DNA of 64,000 bases, taken from contig OX940869.1 of the NCBI GenBank assembly GCA_954871525.1, positions 14,749,001 to 14,813,000 of the forward strand, read 5' to 3'. This DNA is from Parietaria judaica. Taxonomy: Eukaryota; Streptophyta; Magnoliopsida; Rosales; Urticaceae. The position numbers and the translations under genes were made by a program. This document shows, piece after piece, positions 46,420-59,341 of this stretch; within the stretch, counting starts at the first letter, position 1, and each line of letters starts with the position of its first letter. The notes beneath the pieces are model-generated. The model had not been told where the DNA came from. It searched no databases and saw nothing but the letters and a program-made list of their open reading frames with translations.

Positions 46420-46833
46420 TGCTTGTATTGTCTCAATAGGGATCCAATTTTCTACTAAGTTTGTCCCCACATTCAAAATTGTTTTTGTGAAAAAAATCAT
46501 ATATGACTTAAATGCTACAAATTATCGTTGAGGTCTATTTCCGTCTATTATGAACCTCTTTATCGATCAATTATTAAAAACCATGATTAAATTATCTTAA
46601 TTCTCAATTTTAACAAATGTTAACTTGATATGGAGAAAATTGGATTTCAACATTATTTTGTAGCCTTTGTGTACTATTGCGGTTACAAAAAGAAAATAGA
46701 AAATATAGGGACAAAAGATTGAGTACTTATATCGCAAATGACCTATTTATGTATGAATACATTAGTAAATATAAATATCTATGTAAATGTCATTGGTGTT
46801 CCATCTTGGTCTTACTTCACAAAAGTGGAGTTA
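46420..46833. other. Short unique spacer
   Basis: Continues the sequence broken by element D at 37510. Nothing recognised. Its last about 38 bp (CCATCTTGGTCTTACTTCAC...) recur before the LTR at 54887. Confidence 0.6.
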
Positions 46834-46838
46834 TGGTA

Positions 46839-47131
46839 TGTTAAGGAAGATGCCACCTCAGCATCATCATCACTTGAAGAAGAATCAGAGTCAATGCTGA
46901 AGAGAGTCACGTCGGATAGCTGATTGTAGAATTTGTTTGATGACGTCAGGCTTCTAACAAATTCCAGCTGTTTCCCACTCTTTGTTTTTTCTATAAGATA
47001 CAGCTGTAAACATATATAGTAAAAACATGATGTATATACATATGAATACATACAGAGAATTGATCAGGGCTAGATGATTATTCTCACATTTCTCTGCATA
47101 CAATTTCTTCACAGTTCTCTGAACTATTTCA
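46839..47131 (+). repeat. LTR1 of the three-LTR copia array
   Basis: TGTTAAGGAAGATG ... CTATTTCA, followed by a primer site with changes (TGGTATCAAACC). Confidence 0.9.
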
Positions 47132-47176
47132 TGGTATCAAACCCAAACATAATTTTTTTCTCTGAATCTGCATAAA

Positions 47177-47577
47177 TGGCGTCCTCTCCGCTTGCAAGTA
47201 CTCTGACCAACGCGATCTCAGTGAAGCTCGATGATACGAACTATATCGTATAGCGTTCTCAGATCATGCCTGCTCTTCGAGGACACGATCTTGAAGGATT
47301 CTTCATCGGTGAGATCCTCTGTCCTCAAGAGTTCATCGAGTCCATTGAAGATGGTGTTCCAGTCCGACGATCGAATCCAGACTATCATCAATGGTGACGC
47401 GATGATCAACGCCTCTTGAGTTGGATATTATTGTCATCCTTATCCACTCCTCTTCTCTTTGGATTGACCGAATTCCACCATGTCAGTGAAGTATGGAAAG
47501 CTCTTGAAGACTTGTTTGCAGTGCGAACAAAGGTTCGAGCTGATACACTGAAAATTATGCTTCAAACAGTCAAGAAA
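47177..47577 (+). pseudogene. Copia gag N-terminus, broken
   Basis: ATG at 47177 opens MASSPLAS and the usual KLDDTNYIV segment, followed by TAG where the intact family has W. Further stops follow. It is cut at 47577 by the foreign LTR fragment. The last 181 bp recur at 49431-49608. Confidence 0.82.
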
Positions 47578-49430
47578 TAATTAATCTTTACCGTCGGATT
47601 GAAAATTAATTAATTATATATATTATATATATTTTTTGAATTATATGAAAGGATAAAATCGAATTAAGTTTTTATTAAATCTTTAGATATTTGATTTTAT
47701 CCTAAATTAATTTGATCCATTAGATCGTTAAAAAAAAAAATTATCTCAACCGTTGGATCTAGATAATTACGATTCGAATTTTAATATATATACAGTAGAA
47801 CCTCTATAAATTAATACTCGATAAATTAATAGTCGCGATTAAATAATATTTTTGTCCGGTCCCGACTCGGGCCTAACTAGCTAAATTAATAATTCGCTAA
47901 ATTTATAAGATAATAATTTTTTTTAGAAAGTATATAGGTCCCAAGTGATATATAAATTAATAATTCAATATAAAAATTACATAAATAATTATAAAATCAC
48001 TATAAATAAAATATAACATAAATAAGTATGAAATCACATTAAATAAAAAGATAACATGACACTAATAATCATGTAGTTTTCTTAAAATATGATTCTATAG
48101 TAATTTTTTTTCTTCTTGAAATTGATATCTTCTTGAACTTCATCTCTAAGTTTCCGAAGAACATTAAGAAGGTCGGGTGTCGTATTCTCATGTTGAAGCA
48201 AAAAATTGTTGAGAGTGATCGCTGCTACAATTTCATCCTTCCATGAAACGAGCTCTGATTCGGTACTTTCATCTTCAATTCACCATCTTTGTTTTGTCCA
48301 ACAATACCTTCCATAAGTTGTTCGTCTGTTAACAACTCCGAAGTTTTATTTTCTCCCGGATAGCCCAAAAGATACTAAGCATCCATCTCATTGTGATAAT
48401 TCAACTCGCTGATCAAAGAATTGGTACTCTAATACAATCCTTTTAAATCAAAATAGTCCTTCTTGATATGTTTAATATTGATACTTTAATATTTTCGATA
48501 TAACAAATTCAAATAATATTTTGTGAATAAATAGGTTTGTATAATCATAGCTGATTAATAATTTTTTTCGTCATTAATGTATAAAGTAATAAATTATTAA
48601 TTTATATATTAATTAATAATTTGATAAGATAATATTTTTTGCCGGTCCCAACAATATTAATTTATAGAGGTTCTACTGTATATATATATATATATATATA
48701 GATATAGATATATATAAATTCGAATTTTTAAGATAAGAGGATAAGATTGGTTTTTGATCTTATCCAAGTCTTTTCTTATTTAATTAAATCCCTAATTAAT
48801 TATATCCCTTGGATTTAGATAAGATTAAATCTAGACCATTGGATTGAAATAATTAATTATATATAACTATAGAAATCGAATTTTAGGGGAGGGAATTTCT
48901 CTAATTCGGTTACTGTCTAAGCCTATAAATATGGAGCTCATTCTACACATTTTTCACACCTTTCCCCAGAGAAAAATTCGAACTCTCCCACTCCCTAAGG
49001 GTCTGCCAAATTTTCCTCCGATCTCTCTCTGGTTCGGCTTAAGAGACTTAGTTATCCGGAAGCTTAAAAAGAACCATCAGTTTAAATTTTGCGACGGAGT
49101 CCTGCCGGCGAAGCCCACGCTTCGGTACGAGGAATCCAGGAGAATATCCCGGAAGATCACGGGTGTTTCCCTCAGCACCGGCGGAAAATAGATGCGACCA
49201 TTTACTTCTTTCTATTTATTTCCTATAAAACTAGATTATTAATAATGATTTATGAATATTAAATTATCTAATATTTATCAGGTCTTGTTACATGGTTAAT
49301 ATCCGATGATCGGACCGTTGGTCGGTTAACATGTTTTCCGCTTAAAATAAAAAAATTTAAATGTTACCCAGACGGTTCGACGGTACAATTCGCGATAATA
49401 TTTATGGGATCCGAGATCCCGTACCCAACA
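47578..49430 (+). mobile_element. 5'-truncated LTR of the B/D copia family
   Basis: Matches the second half of the element D LTR (from about 39210), including TATA (CCTATAAATA near 48922) and the terminus CCCAACA, but lacks the first half. It also lacks a stretch after CAGCACCGGCGG (49185). An Emigrant/pogo-like element is inserted in it at 47793. No five-base target duplication; instead a 178-181 bp direct repeat of gag flanks it. Confidence 0.8.
47793..48678. mobile_element. Emigrant/Lemi1-like pogo element, 886 bp, with transposase remnant
   Basis: Terminal inverted repeats CAGTAGAACCTCTATAAATT and its inverse AATTTATAGAGGTTCTACTG, flanked by TA on both sides. On the minus strand (about 48120-48440) fragments read YLLGYPGENKTSELLTDEQL and, in another frame, WKDEIVAAITLNNFLLQHE, with stops and a frameshift between. 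This resembles the C-terminal end of CENP-B/pogo-type transposases. It is non-autonomous, derived by deletion. Confidence 0.8.
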
Positions 49431-50436
49431 ATGCGGTTATCAATGCCTATTGAGTTGGATGTTGTCATCCTTATCCACTCCTCTTCTCTCTGGATTGACC
49501 GAATTCCACCATGTCAGTGAAGTATGGAAAGCTCTTGAAGACTTATTTGCAGTGCGAACAAAGGCTCGAGCTCATACACTGAAAATCCAGCTTCAAACAG
49601 TCAAGAAAGGTTCGTTAACCATTTCAGAATACTTTGGAAAAATCAAATCTATTTCTTCGGCCCTATCACTCGCAGGACAACCGATTTCCACGGATGATCT
49701 CTTCACATGTGCGATCAATGGACTTCCTGACGAGTTCGATGTCGCGGTCTCGATGATCAGCGAAAGGCCTATGGATTCCAAAATGTCCATTAACGAAGTC
49801 AAAGCCATGCTTCTCAATCGTGAAAATCACATCGAGATGCTTCACAGCTCCTTCACGACGGATATGGACCACGCTAGTGCGAATTTGGCGGAACAACGCC
49901 CTAGAGGCACTCGGAGTTGCGATCAAGGCCCTCCGTTCAGAAAAAGTACGTACAATCCTTCCACTCAACCACCATGAGGGCGAGGAAGGGGCAGAACAAG
50001 CTACTTCAGCTGTGGCGCCAAGCCAATCTGTCAAATCTGTGCCAAGCAAGGTCACACGGCTAAAGTGTGTTGGTATAGAAACGAAGAATCCTCGCAGTTG
50101 AGCCACAATGTTCCTCCAAGACACGTGTTTGACAAAACACCTGCAGCTATGTTCGCTAGAACCGATTTGGTGTATGACCCGGCTTGGTATGCAGACTCCG
50201 GCGCAACAGACCATGTCACCGGGAAAATGGAGAACCTGACAATGAAGAAACCCTACGACGGATCAGACAAACTCTTGATGGGTAACGATGCTCTTCTCCC
50301 TATTTCACATACTGGTTCTTCATATTTGCCTTCCACCATAAAAAATTACAAACCTATTAGACTGTCCAAAGTTCTTTTTTTTTTTACCCAAAACCAAGAA
50401 AAATCTTATCAGTATTTTCAAACTAACACGAGATAA
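49431..50436 (+). pseudogene. Copia gag and protease remnant
   Basis: One frame carries most of gag, with TGA at 49975-49977 after NPSTQPP, then continues in the same frame through the CCHC knuckle CQICAKQGHTAKVC and the protease site YADSGATDH to a stop at 50436. The following linker is in another frame (50441-50641). Start and gag N-terminus are supplied only by the piece at 47177-47577 beyond the LTR insertion. Confidence 0.85.
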
Positions 50437-50640
50437 TAACGTGTTCGTTGAATTTCACCCTGAATTTTGTATCATAAAGGACAAGGGCACAAGGCGAGCT
50501 CTTCACAGAGGAACGGTTAAGCATGGACTCTACCGCTTTCCTAGCGCTTCCTTGTTCATGTCAAAGTCTCCCCTTCAGCGTCTGTCGAGTCCAAGCACAA
50601 ACTCTAAATTCAGTTTTTCAAGTCAAAGATCTTTAGTTTA

Positions 50641-51560
50641 AGCTTTTACTTGTAATAGGTCGAGTGTTTTTCACCAAAGGCTTGGTCACCCCTTACCAAG
50701 CATATTGTCTCATGTTTCAACTTTGTGTAAAAACTCTCCTATTATCAATAAAACGATTGAATTTTGCTCAGCATGTAAAATAGGCAAAAGTCATGCCCTT
50801 CCATTCAAAATGTTTGAAACCAAAACAAATGCACCATTACAACTTATACACACCGATTTATGGGGTCCATCTCCCATTTGTAGCTCTCATGGTTACAAAT
50901 ATTATATTCATTTTCTTGATGATTGCACTAGATACACATGGATTTATCCTTTGAAACAAAAGTCTGATTCCTTGTCCACATTTAAATTATTTCAAACGAT
51001 CTATGAAAACCAGTTTTCTACTAAGATTAAATCCTTGCAAAGTGATTGCGGAGGAGAGTACCGGTCTTTTGTGCCTTATCTTAATAGTTATGGCATTCTT
51101 ATGAAGCATCCATGCCCTCATCTTCATTAACAACAAGGCCGAATGGAAAGAAAACATCGACATGTGGTGGAGCTTGGAATGACACTGCTCAGTCAAGCAT
51201 CAATGCCCCTAAAGTTCTGGTAGGAAGCTTTCTCAACAGCTGCCTTTCTTATTAATAGGCTCCCAACACCGGTTCTTCAACTTGACAGTCCTTATTTCAG
51301 GCTATTTAAGCGAAATCCTGACTATTCCTTCCTACGAGTATTTGGTTGTGCGGTTTACCCCATCTAAGAGCTTACAATAGACATAAACTAGCTTTCCGAT
51401 CTTCAAAATGCCTATTTCTAGGTTACAACACCAAACATAAGGGATACGTGTGTCCACACCCTTCTGGAAGAGTCTATATCACTCGTCATGCCATTTTTAA
51501 TGAACATGATTTTCCTCACAATTCCCTATTTCAAAAAAAAAAAAAAAAAAAACATTAGAT
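50641..51560 (+). pseudogene. Copia integrase remnant
   Basis: The zinc region (FCSACKIGKSH) and integrase core (IHTDLWGP, then SDCGGEY) are readable at 50705-51130. Stops and frame changes follow (TAA after PHLH; later fragments such as the FLRVFGC motif near 51336 are in other frames). A run of about 19 A at 51532-51551 may have grown by slippage. Confidence 0.85.
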
Positions 51561-52192
51561 TTTGGAACATCTCATCCGATTTCCCCTATAGTTCCTTGTA
51601 TCTCTTCAAATATAAGTTCCACACCATCCTATACACTTCCCACACATATTCCAATACTTCCTGCCCCCTCCCTTTAAACAAATCCTAGCCAAATTTCCTT
51701 TATTCCTCTCAGAAATGCAATTTTACCAGTTTGCCCTTCTGCTGCAAACTTTTCTCTTCAGCCTTCCTAACAAGCTATTCCAACCTCTGTTCCCACTCAT
51801 AACACACACTCTCTGAGGATAAAAACTTCCAAAACACAAATCTCCATTCCAATTCCTCTCCAATTGAAAATTCCACAAATCTGCATTTTTTTGGAAAATT
51901 GCCCTTTGCCAGTTCCTCTCCATTTCCAAATATCAGGCCATACACTTCTCCTCCTCCAACTTCCATACTCAATCCATTAATCATTTCCACCGATCTTCCC
52001 TTCACCAATCCTATCCAATCCTCTTCTGCCACACCTTCCGTTTCCACTCATCATATGACCACACGGTCCAAAAGTAGAATATTTCGTCATAAAGCTCTTT
52101 CACCCTCTAAACACCGCTTGTGCATTGATGTAGGGCCTACTGAGCCTAAAAATTTATCACATGCTCTAGCCAATATCCACTAGAAGTCAGCG

Positions 52193-53386
52193 ATGCTTGA
52201 GGAACTTTCTACTCTTCAAAGGAATCAAACTTGGGAGCTTGTGCCTTCTTGCGCAAGTCAAAACGTTGTTGGGAATAAATGGGTGCTTAAAGTTAAATAC
52301 AACTCGGATGGATCTCTCCAACGATACAAAGCATGCTTGGTGGCTCAGAGATTTTATCAATCCCCCGGTATTGACTTTTCTGAGACATTTAGTCCAGTTG
52401 TGAAGAGCACCACCATACGAGTTATCATCTCTCTTGCCATCACAAAAGGTTGGGATATCCGCAAAATGGATGCTAACAACGCCTTTCTAAATGGTATACT
52501 CTCTGAAAATGTTCTCATGAAACTGCCCCGTGGCTTTGAGGACCCCACACGACCTAATCATGTGTGTAAGCTAAAACGTGCCTTATACGACCTTAAGCAA
52601 GCACCACGTGCTTGGTTTGAACGCTTGAGTCAAGTGATGATTGCTTGGGGTTTCCAAAACATCAGATCTGACATTTCCATGTTCGTATACAATGGCAATG
52701 GTTCCATCATCATTCTATTAGTGTATGTCGATGACATCGTTATTACGGGAAATTCAACTATCTTGCTCAAACAGTTTACATCGGATCTCAACAAGGTGTT
52801 TGCATTTAAAGATCTAGGGTCCCTTCATTATTTTCTTGGTATCGAGGCGTTTCGCAATGCCTCTGCACTCTATCTCTCGCAGTCCAAACACATCTCCGAT
52901 CTCTTAGCCCACACCAAGATGGAGGACTCAAAACCATGGTCTACACCAGTGGCCCCTGGACTTACAAAATCTAAATCTGAAGGCGAGCCCCTCAGTGATC
53001 CTGCACTTTATCGGAGCACCATCAGAGCTCTGCAGTACCTTACTCTCACACGTCCCGACGTGTCCTTCATCGTTAGCAAGTTAAGCCAGTTCCTGCAATC
53101 ACCAACCACTGCTCATTGGCAACTTTGCAAACATGTTCTGCGTTATTTGAAGGGCATGATCCGAAAAGCTCTTCACTTTTGTCCCGGCACTAAATTTTCT
53201 CTCACTGCATTTGCGGATGCGGATTGGGCAAGTTATCCGGACGATCGACGATCTACGAGCGCTTACTACGTGTATTTGGCTGGAAATTTGGTCTCTTGGA
53301 GTTCCAAAAAGCAACATGTCATTGTTCGTTCAACAACTGAGGCGGAGTACCGTGCCTTGGCACACGTCTCCGCTGAGATCTCTTAG
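52193..53386 (+). pseudogene. Copia reverse transcriptase/RNase H remnant
   Basis: 397-residue open frame with TWELVP, the KMDANNAFLNG block, YVDD at about residues 178-181, and RNase H TEAEYRAL. It stops at TAG 53384-53386 where relatives have Trp. Shortly after, a local duplication of about 30 bp around TTGTTGGGA.AATATCGGC (53440-53485) shifts the frame. The RNase H end resumes at 53547-53747, ending in the polypurine tract. RT itself still looks intact. Confidence 0.88.
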
Positions 53387-53713
53387 ATCGTGTCCCTCCT
53401 ATCCGAGCTTAAGCTCTCTCCATGTGCACGTCCATTGATTTGTTGGGACAATATCGGCGCAGCCGCTTTGTTGGGAAAATATCGGCACAACCGCTCTCGC
53501 CTCCAACCCAGTCAGCCACCAACGCACCAAACATATCAAGATCGATATGCACTTTATGCGGGACAAAGTGCTGCGCAAGGAACTTGAGATTCGATACATT
53601 CCGACTTACGACCAGATCGCCAATGTGTTCACCAAGGGCCTCTCCGTTCGTCGTTTCAACATTATGCATGCCAAACTCAATGTCGTCGACTCTCCCTTTG
53701 GTTTGCGGGGAGG

Positions 53714-54005
53714 TGTTAAAGAAGATGCTACCTCAGCACCATCATAACGTGAAGAAGAATCAGAGTCAATGCTGAAGAGATCCATGTCGGATAGCTGATT
53801 GTAGAATTTGTTTGATGACGTCAGGCTTCTAACAAATTCCAGTTGTTTCCCGCTCTTTATTTTTTCTATTAGATACAGCTGTAAACATATATAGTAAAAA
53901 ATGATGTATATACATATGAATACTTACAGAGAATTGATCAGGGCTAGAGGATTATTCTCACATTTCTCTGCATACAATTTCTTTACAGTTCTCTGAACTA
54001 TTTCA
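53714..54005 (+). repeat. LTR2 of the three-LTR copia array
   Basis: TGTTAAAGAAGATG to CTATTTCA, preceded by polypurine GCGGGGAGG and followed by TGGTATCAGAGC (54006-54017), so it serves as 3' LTR of one unit and 5' LTR of the next. Confidence 0.92.
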
Positions 54006-54048
54006 TGGTATCAGAGCCAAACATAATTTTTTTCTCTGAATCTGCATA

Positions 54049-54845
54049 AATGGCGTCCTCTCCGCTTGCAAGTACTCTGACCAACGCGATCTGAATGAAG
54101 CTCGATGATACGAACTATATCGTATGGCGTTCTCAGATTATGCCTGCTCTTCGAGGACACGATCTTGAAAGATTCGTCACCGGTGAGATCCTCTATTCTC
54201 CAGATTTCATCGAGTCCATTAAAGATGGTGTTCCAGTCCGACGATCGAATCCAGAGTATCATCAATGGCGACGCGATGATCAACGCCTCTTGAGTTGGAT
54301 GTTATTGTCATCCTTATCCAGTCCTCTTCTCTTTGGATTGGCCGAATTCCACCATGTCAGTGAAGTATGGAAAGCTCTTGAAGACTTGTTTGCAGTGCGA
54401 ACAAAGGTTCGAGCTCATACACTGAAAATCTAGCTTCAAACAGTCAAGAAAGGTTCGTTAACCATTTCAGAATACTTCGGAAAAATCAAATCTATTGCTT
54501 CGGCCCTATCACTCGCAGGACAACCGATTTCCACAGATGATCTCTTCACATGTGCGATCAATGGACTTCCTGACGCGTTCGATGTAGCGGTCTCGATGAT
54601 CAGCGAAAGGCCTATGGATTCCAAAATGTCCATTAACGAAGTCAAAGCCATGCTTCTCAATCGTGAAAATCGGATCGAGATGCTTCACAGCTCCTTCACG
54701 ATAGGCATGGACCACGCCAGTGTGAATTTGGCGGAACAACGCTCTAGAGGCATTCGGAGTCGTGATCAAAGCCCTCTGTTTAGAAACAGTACGTAGAATC
54801 CTTCCACTCAACCACCATGAGGGTGAGGAAGGGGCAGAACAACTA
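54049..54845 (+). pseudogene. Second copia gag copy, truncated
   Basis: Very similar to 47177-49980: MASSPLAS start, TGA in place of a Ser codon, TAG at 54431-54433 (CTGAAAATCTAG), TAG after RNST. It ends at about 54845, where sequence like that preceding LTR1 begins; protease and all of pol are absent. Confidence 0.85.
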
Positions 54846-54886
54846 CTTCCATCTTGGTCTTACTTCACAAAAATGGAGTTGTGGTA

Positions 54887-55179
54887 TGTTAAAGAAGATG
54901 CCAACTCAGCACCATCATCACGTAAAGAAGAATCAGAGTCAATACTGAAGAGAGCCACGTCGGATAGCTGATTGTAGAATTTGTTTAATGACGTCATACT
55001 TCTAACAAATTCCAATTGTTTCCCGCTCTTTGTTTTTTCTATTAGATACAGCTGTAAACATATATAGTAAAAATATGATGTATATACATATAAATACATA
55101 CAGAGAATTGATCAGGGCTAGAGGATTATTCTCACATTTCTCTGCATACAATTTCTTCACAGTTCTCTGAACTGTTTCA
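54887..55179 (+). repeat. LTR3 of the three-LTR copia array
   Basis: TGTTAAAGAAGATG to CTGTTTCA, with TGGTA on both sides (54882-54886 and 55180-55184). The about 38 bp in front (CCATCTTGGTCTTACTTCAC...) match the flank of LTR1, not the internal end of the element. Confidence 0.9.
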
Positions 55180-55184
55180 TGGTA

Positions 55185-58100
55185 AAGTGTATGTTATATT
55201 TGAATATTTTGTTGTCATATTTAAATATTTTGTTGTTTGTATAGTTTTTTCTGGAAATAACATATGCAATATGCATGGCGTTGCACTTGTTCGTGACATG
55301 ATTTAACTTAAAAAAAAAAACTACACTTAAGTATATATATATATGATATATAACACCATCAACATAATTGAACATCGATACAAAACATTTGTAGCTTTTT
55401 GAGCTGTTAAAAAGAGACTTAAAATATACCGACGCATTTAGTATCAAATTTCGATCTTATGCCGCATATATTCCTAATGATTACTATGAGTCCTAAGATT
55501 TACTATGAGTAGAAAAAGAAAGAAAGAAGAAGCTCATTCTGCTGCCACGTGTACCATATAATCTCGCAAGCTTGTTAACAGTTAATTAGGCTGCTTCTCA
55601 ACAGCTTCCTAAGAGAGTTAAATAAATGTTTAACAAATATATATGTATATGTTTAATCCATTGAACTCTTATATTAAAATATAATGTTCAAGATCTTTAG
55701 AGATCTTCATTGAACAAACACAATAATTTCTTCCACGATTTCTTATAATTTATAAATTCTAACATATTTCTTGTACATCCAAGTACACCAGTACACCTTC
55801 GTTCAACCCAAAAAGAACATAATAAAGCAAAAGAATGGGAAATTAAATTAAAAATAAATAAATAAAATTCACTTACAGTACTACATGCAAAGAACCAAAC
55901 ATATCATACATCGCACCATATTTTAAGAAGCTCTCAACACTCTATCGATAGTAGTAAAATCACTACACAAATATATAAGGATCTTCCTAGATATAATTAA
56001 TGGCTAATAACTTAAACATGATTATGAGTTTTTAATTAGAATATCTATAGTCAGCCATGTACACAATCAGAAAATAGATTAAGGATTTGGGTTGAATTAA
56101 TTAAATTTGGTTAATAAAAATGTAAATTAATGTCAAGACGCTGCTTGATACAATGAACCGTACAAACTAGGAAGATCTCATAGGATCGATCTTTTGATTA
56201 ATCCAAGACAAAGATATGATCATCTAGCTCTAAGCATCAAGATTCCCTTCATTTTTTTAGCTTAATTATATGCTGCAGAAAATTTACTTCTTTATACCGT
56301 ATATTTTTAAATTTTCGTAAAAAATATACTTTTTATTTTAAAAAAAAGGCTTAATATACCATTTTCAGTGTAATTTGACGTACTTTTTTTATTATTAAAT
56401 TTACAAAATTTTAAATTCCTTGAAGTACATTTTGAGAGCGTAATTCTAACATTAATGTAAATAAGCTGCAATTTAGGATTTTTCAAAATTAAAATAATGA
56501 ATAGTATAAAAACGAATCTGAAGTATATTTTTGTGGTACTTTTGTGTCAAATATCCTTTTTCTTTTAATAAAATGAGGTATATAAAGAGTGAAATGAGGA
56601 TAAAAAAAATAAACACAAGATGAAAACACCTTTTTTTTATATAAAAAAAATTGTATATAAAGTAGGGTAAATATAAAAATTGTTTTAGAAAAAAATTTAT
56701 CGAAAATTAACCAATCACCTTTCTATCACTTTTTTTGATAAAATATTTTTGACAAAAATGAAAATCTGTTTCCCAAACGACTTCTAAACAGTCCCATATT
56801 TTTTCAAAAATTGAAAATAGATGATAGTAGATGAAAGCAAAAGTCCCTTATAATATATATTTAATTACTAGATAAGGATAACATAAAATTTTAATATATA
56901 TATGCATGGGCTATATATAATTAAATGAAAAAGAAAATGATGTTATATGAAGAGACAAGAGCTCTTACGTCGAGAAAAAGTATTGGCCATTTGTTTAGTC
57001 GCAAAGGCAAAGGCAATGGCACGAGGCTTCATCGCAGGCATGTCTTCTTTGTGCTCTACATATTGTAATTTTTTATAATATTTGACCTAATTATTTATTA
57101 ATGGAGCTTGAGAATTGAGAGACAAAAGTTGGTCGTCTCTATTATTATAAGGTTTTGAAAAGTCGTTCATGTCTCACTCGAGTCAAGCTTGTCCCTGTTG
57201 ATGGCCTTTTTGTGTTGTTAATGCTGATGTCCCTTATTTACATGAATTAATTTTATTTTAACGTAAATTTAATATTTTATCACCCATAAAAGTTCTCAAT
57301 ATATAGTATTTTATTTTACTTTTTTAAAAATTCTATTTACTGTTTCAATCGATCTAACGAAATTTGAAATGTACTAGACACGTATCACGTTATTGACGCA
57401 ACTCTAACAACAAGAAGATGAAATTTTGCAGAGATGTAAAATAATAGACATTGAGAATTTTGACGATGAAAAATAAAAAGATTAAGTTTATACGACCTCA
57501 AAATATCAAAATTTTGGGGATTAATGTGGCTATTAATTTAACCCTTAATATATATTTTTATTTAGTCATGAAAGTAGATATGAAACACGTTGAACTTAAA
57601 GTCCTTCGTAGCTACGGTCAAGTACTAGGGCAAACCCCATGATTAGAAAAGACTTATTGGGTATTTATGAGCTCATAACTTCTTTGCACTCTAAATAGAT
57701 TCTATTTTTGTTCATAGTTTATAAAATTTTGTTTATCGTATAGCTTACAATAGGTGGGTCACGACACAACACACGAATTAAATGAGTTTGTGCGACTATT
57801 AATTAGTAATAAATTGTGCATTTTATGTTTGTCAATTCATTAATAGTAATTGAATAGACTATATGAGACTCATTTAAACACAATTAGTGAGAGAATCATG
57901 CAGTATTAATAGTCTAAAAACTCTTATATGTGTCAATTTCATATTGTTCAATTAATGAAAATATAAAATTAATTATTGTTAAATAACTTTTATTTTTTAT
58001 ACTCGACGAATTACACACGGTTAGTAAATATAGTGGCTCTACGTCTATATATATTTATTTAAAGCAACCTAATTAAATACGACACAAAGACTACAAAACA

Positions 58101-58916
58101 ATACGTGCAAGTTCAATACTTACGTAATTAAAGCGAGAAATGATAATTTGACCATTGGCGCAAATTTAACATCTCCTTCGTACTAGTTGGTTCATGTATT
58201 TTTTGTTATCTATAATTTGGATTTTTGGGATATTTTTAATGTTCGAATTGATCATGTCTCTACGGTTTTCTTCCGTCATATGTAAGAGTTCTATCAATAA
58301 ATTTGAAACGGGTCACTATGTGGGTGATCTGCGACTATTTGAAAAAGAGCAAAAGCGAACTCAGTCGTTTTAAAAGCTTAATGATGAGCATCACTGTGGT
58401 GTCAATTAAATATTGACTATGTCCAGTGACTCTTCTCTTTGTATCTTCTTTCTGATGCAAAAAAAAGATAAAGCCCTAGCTTAGTATTAACTTAGTTATT
58501 AATTAACAAAGTTGACCTTATTTTATGATTGATGCGATACGCGAAGAGCACGAGACAAAACATGTGGGATTTGGCTGCCTTTTGGCACCAACAGTAAAAG
58601 TAATTGCCTTCAGCTTTTTGTTGGGTATTTGCGTTGAGTTTTGGGCTAATTCAGAGCTTAATATATTAGTTTAATGACCGAACAGCCTGTATTAGGGCTT
58701 ACTTAATTTGGAACATCCTATATGATTGGCTCTAATATTGAGTATTAATACGCAGGCTCTGAGTAATTCATAAACCATGTGTAACAGACAATATTATCTT
58801 CTTCCTTTTGCCGCTTTGCACTGCCCACGAAGACACACATGCAATAGTTTTATCCATTTTGTGAATTGCGAGAAAAGAAAAAAATAAAAGTAAAACAAAC
58901 CCCATCTGATTTATGT
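55185..58916. other. Intergenic region, no gene recognised
   Basis: AT-rich with (TA)n near 55333-55345 and numerous homopolymers. Frames such as 57451-57642 show no family features. No tRNA or other RNA gene recognised. Confidence 0.55.
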
Positions 58917-59130
58917 ATAGTAGAGTTTCGATAAATAAATAATTATGATTAAATAATATTTTTGTTCGGTCCTAACTCGAGACCAGCTCCTTAAAATTTA
59001 ATAATTCATTACATGTATAAGATAATAATATTTTTAAAAATATATAGTTCTCAAGTGACATATACATTAATAATTCAATAAAAAAAATCATGAAATAACT
59101 ATAATTAAAATGTACCATTACATAAGTAAT
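58917..59130 (+). mobile_element. Decayed copy of the Emigrant/pogo-like element
   Basis: AGTAGAGTTTCGATAAATAA and the following blocks (AAATAATATTTTTGTTCGGTCC, GATAATAATATTTTT, TCTCAAGTGACATATA) align with the start of 47793-48678. The right part is missing. Confidence 0.65.
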
Positions 59131-59309
59131 TGTGGGAAAAAAAATTCACCATCTTTCGTGAAAAATGTTATAGCGACGACATGTAGAACGTATAGGACCG
59201 TTTTCTCGTAGTGTACGTCTACGATCTTGTATCAATTTGCTTTAAGTTTACTATAATCCCACACACGTAACATTACTAGACAAAATTCATTCTTATTATT
59301 TTGGGAGTA

Positions 59310-59341
<32 letters not shown>

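Larger units (their letters stand above)
46839..55179 (+). mobile_element. Rearranged three-LTR copia array
   Basis: A copia family with about 293-bp LTRs: LTR1 46839-47131, primer site, gag start, an intruding foreign LTR fragment, gag-to-RNase H remnant, LTR2 53714-54005, a second primer site and gag start, then LTR3 54887-55179. TGGTA stands before LTR1 (46834-46838) and after LTR3 (55180-55184), consistent with one original target duplication. All coding parts are broken. Confidence 0.85.
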
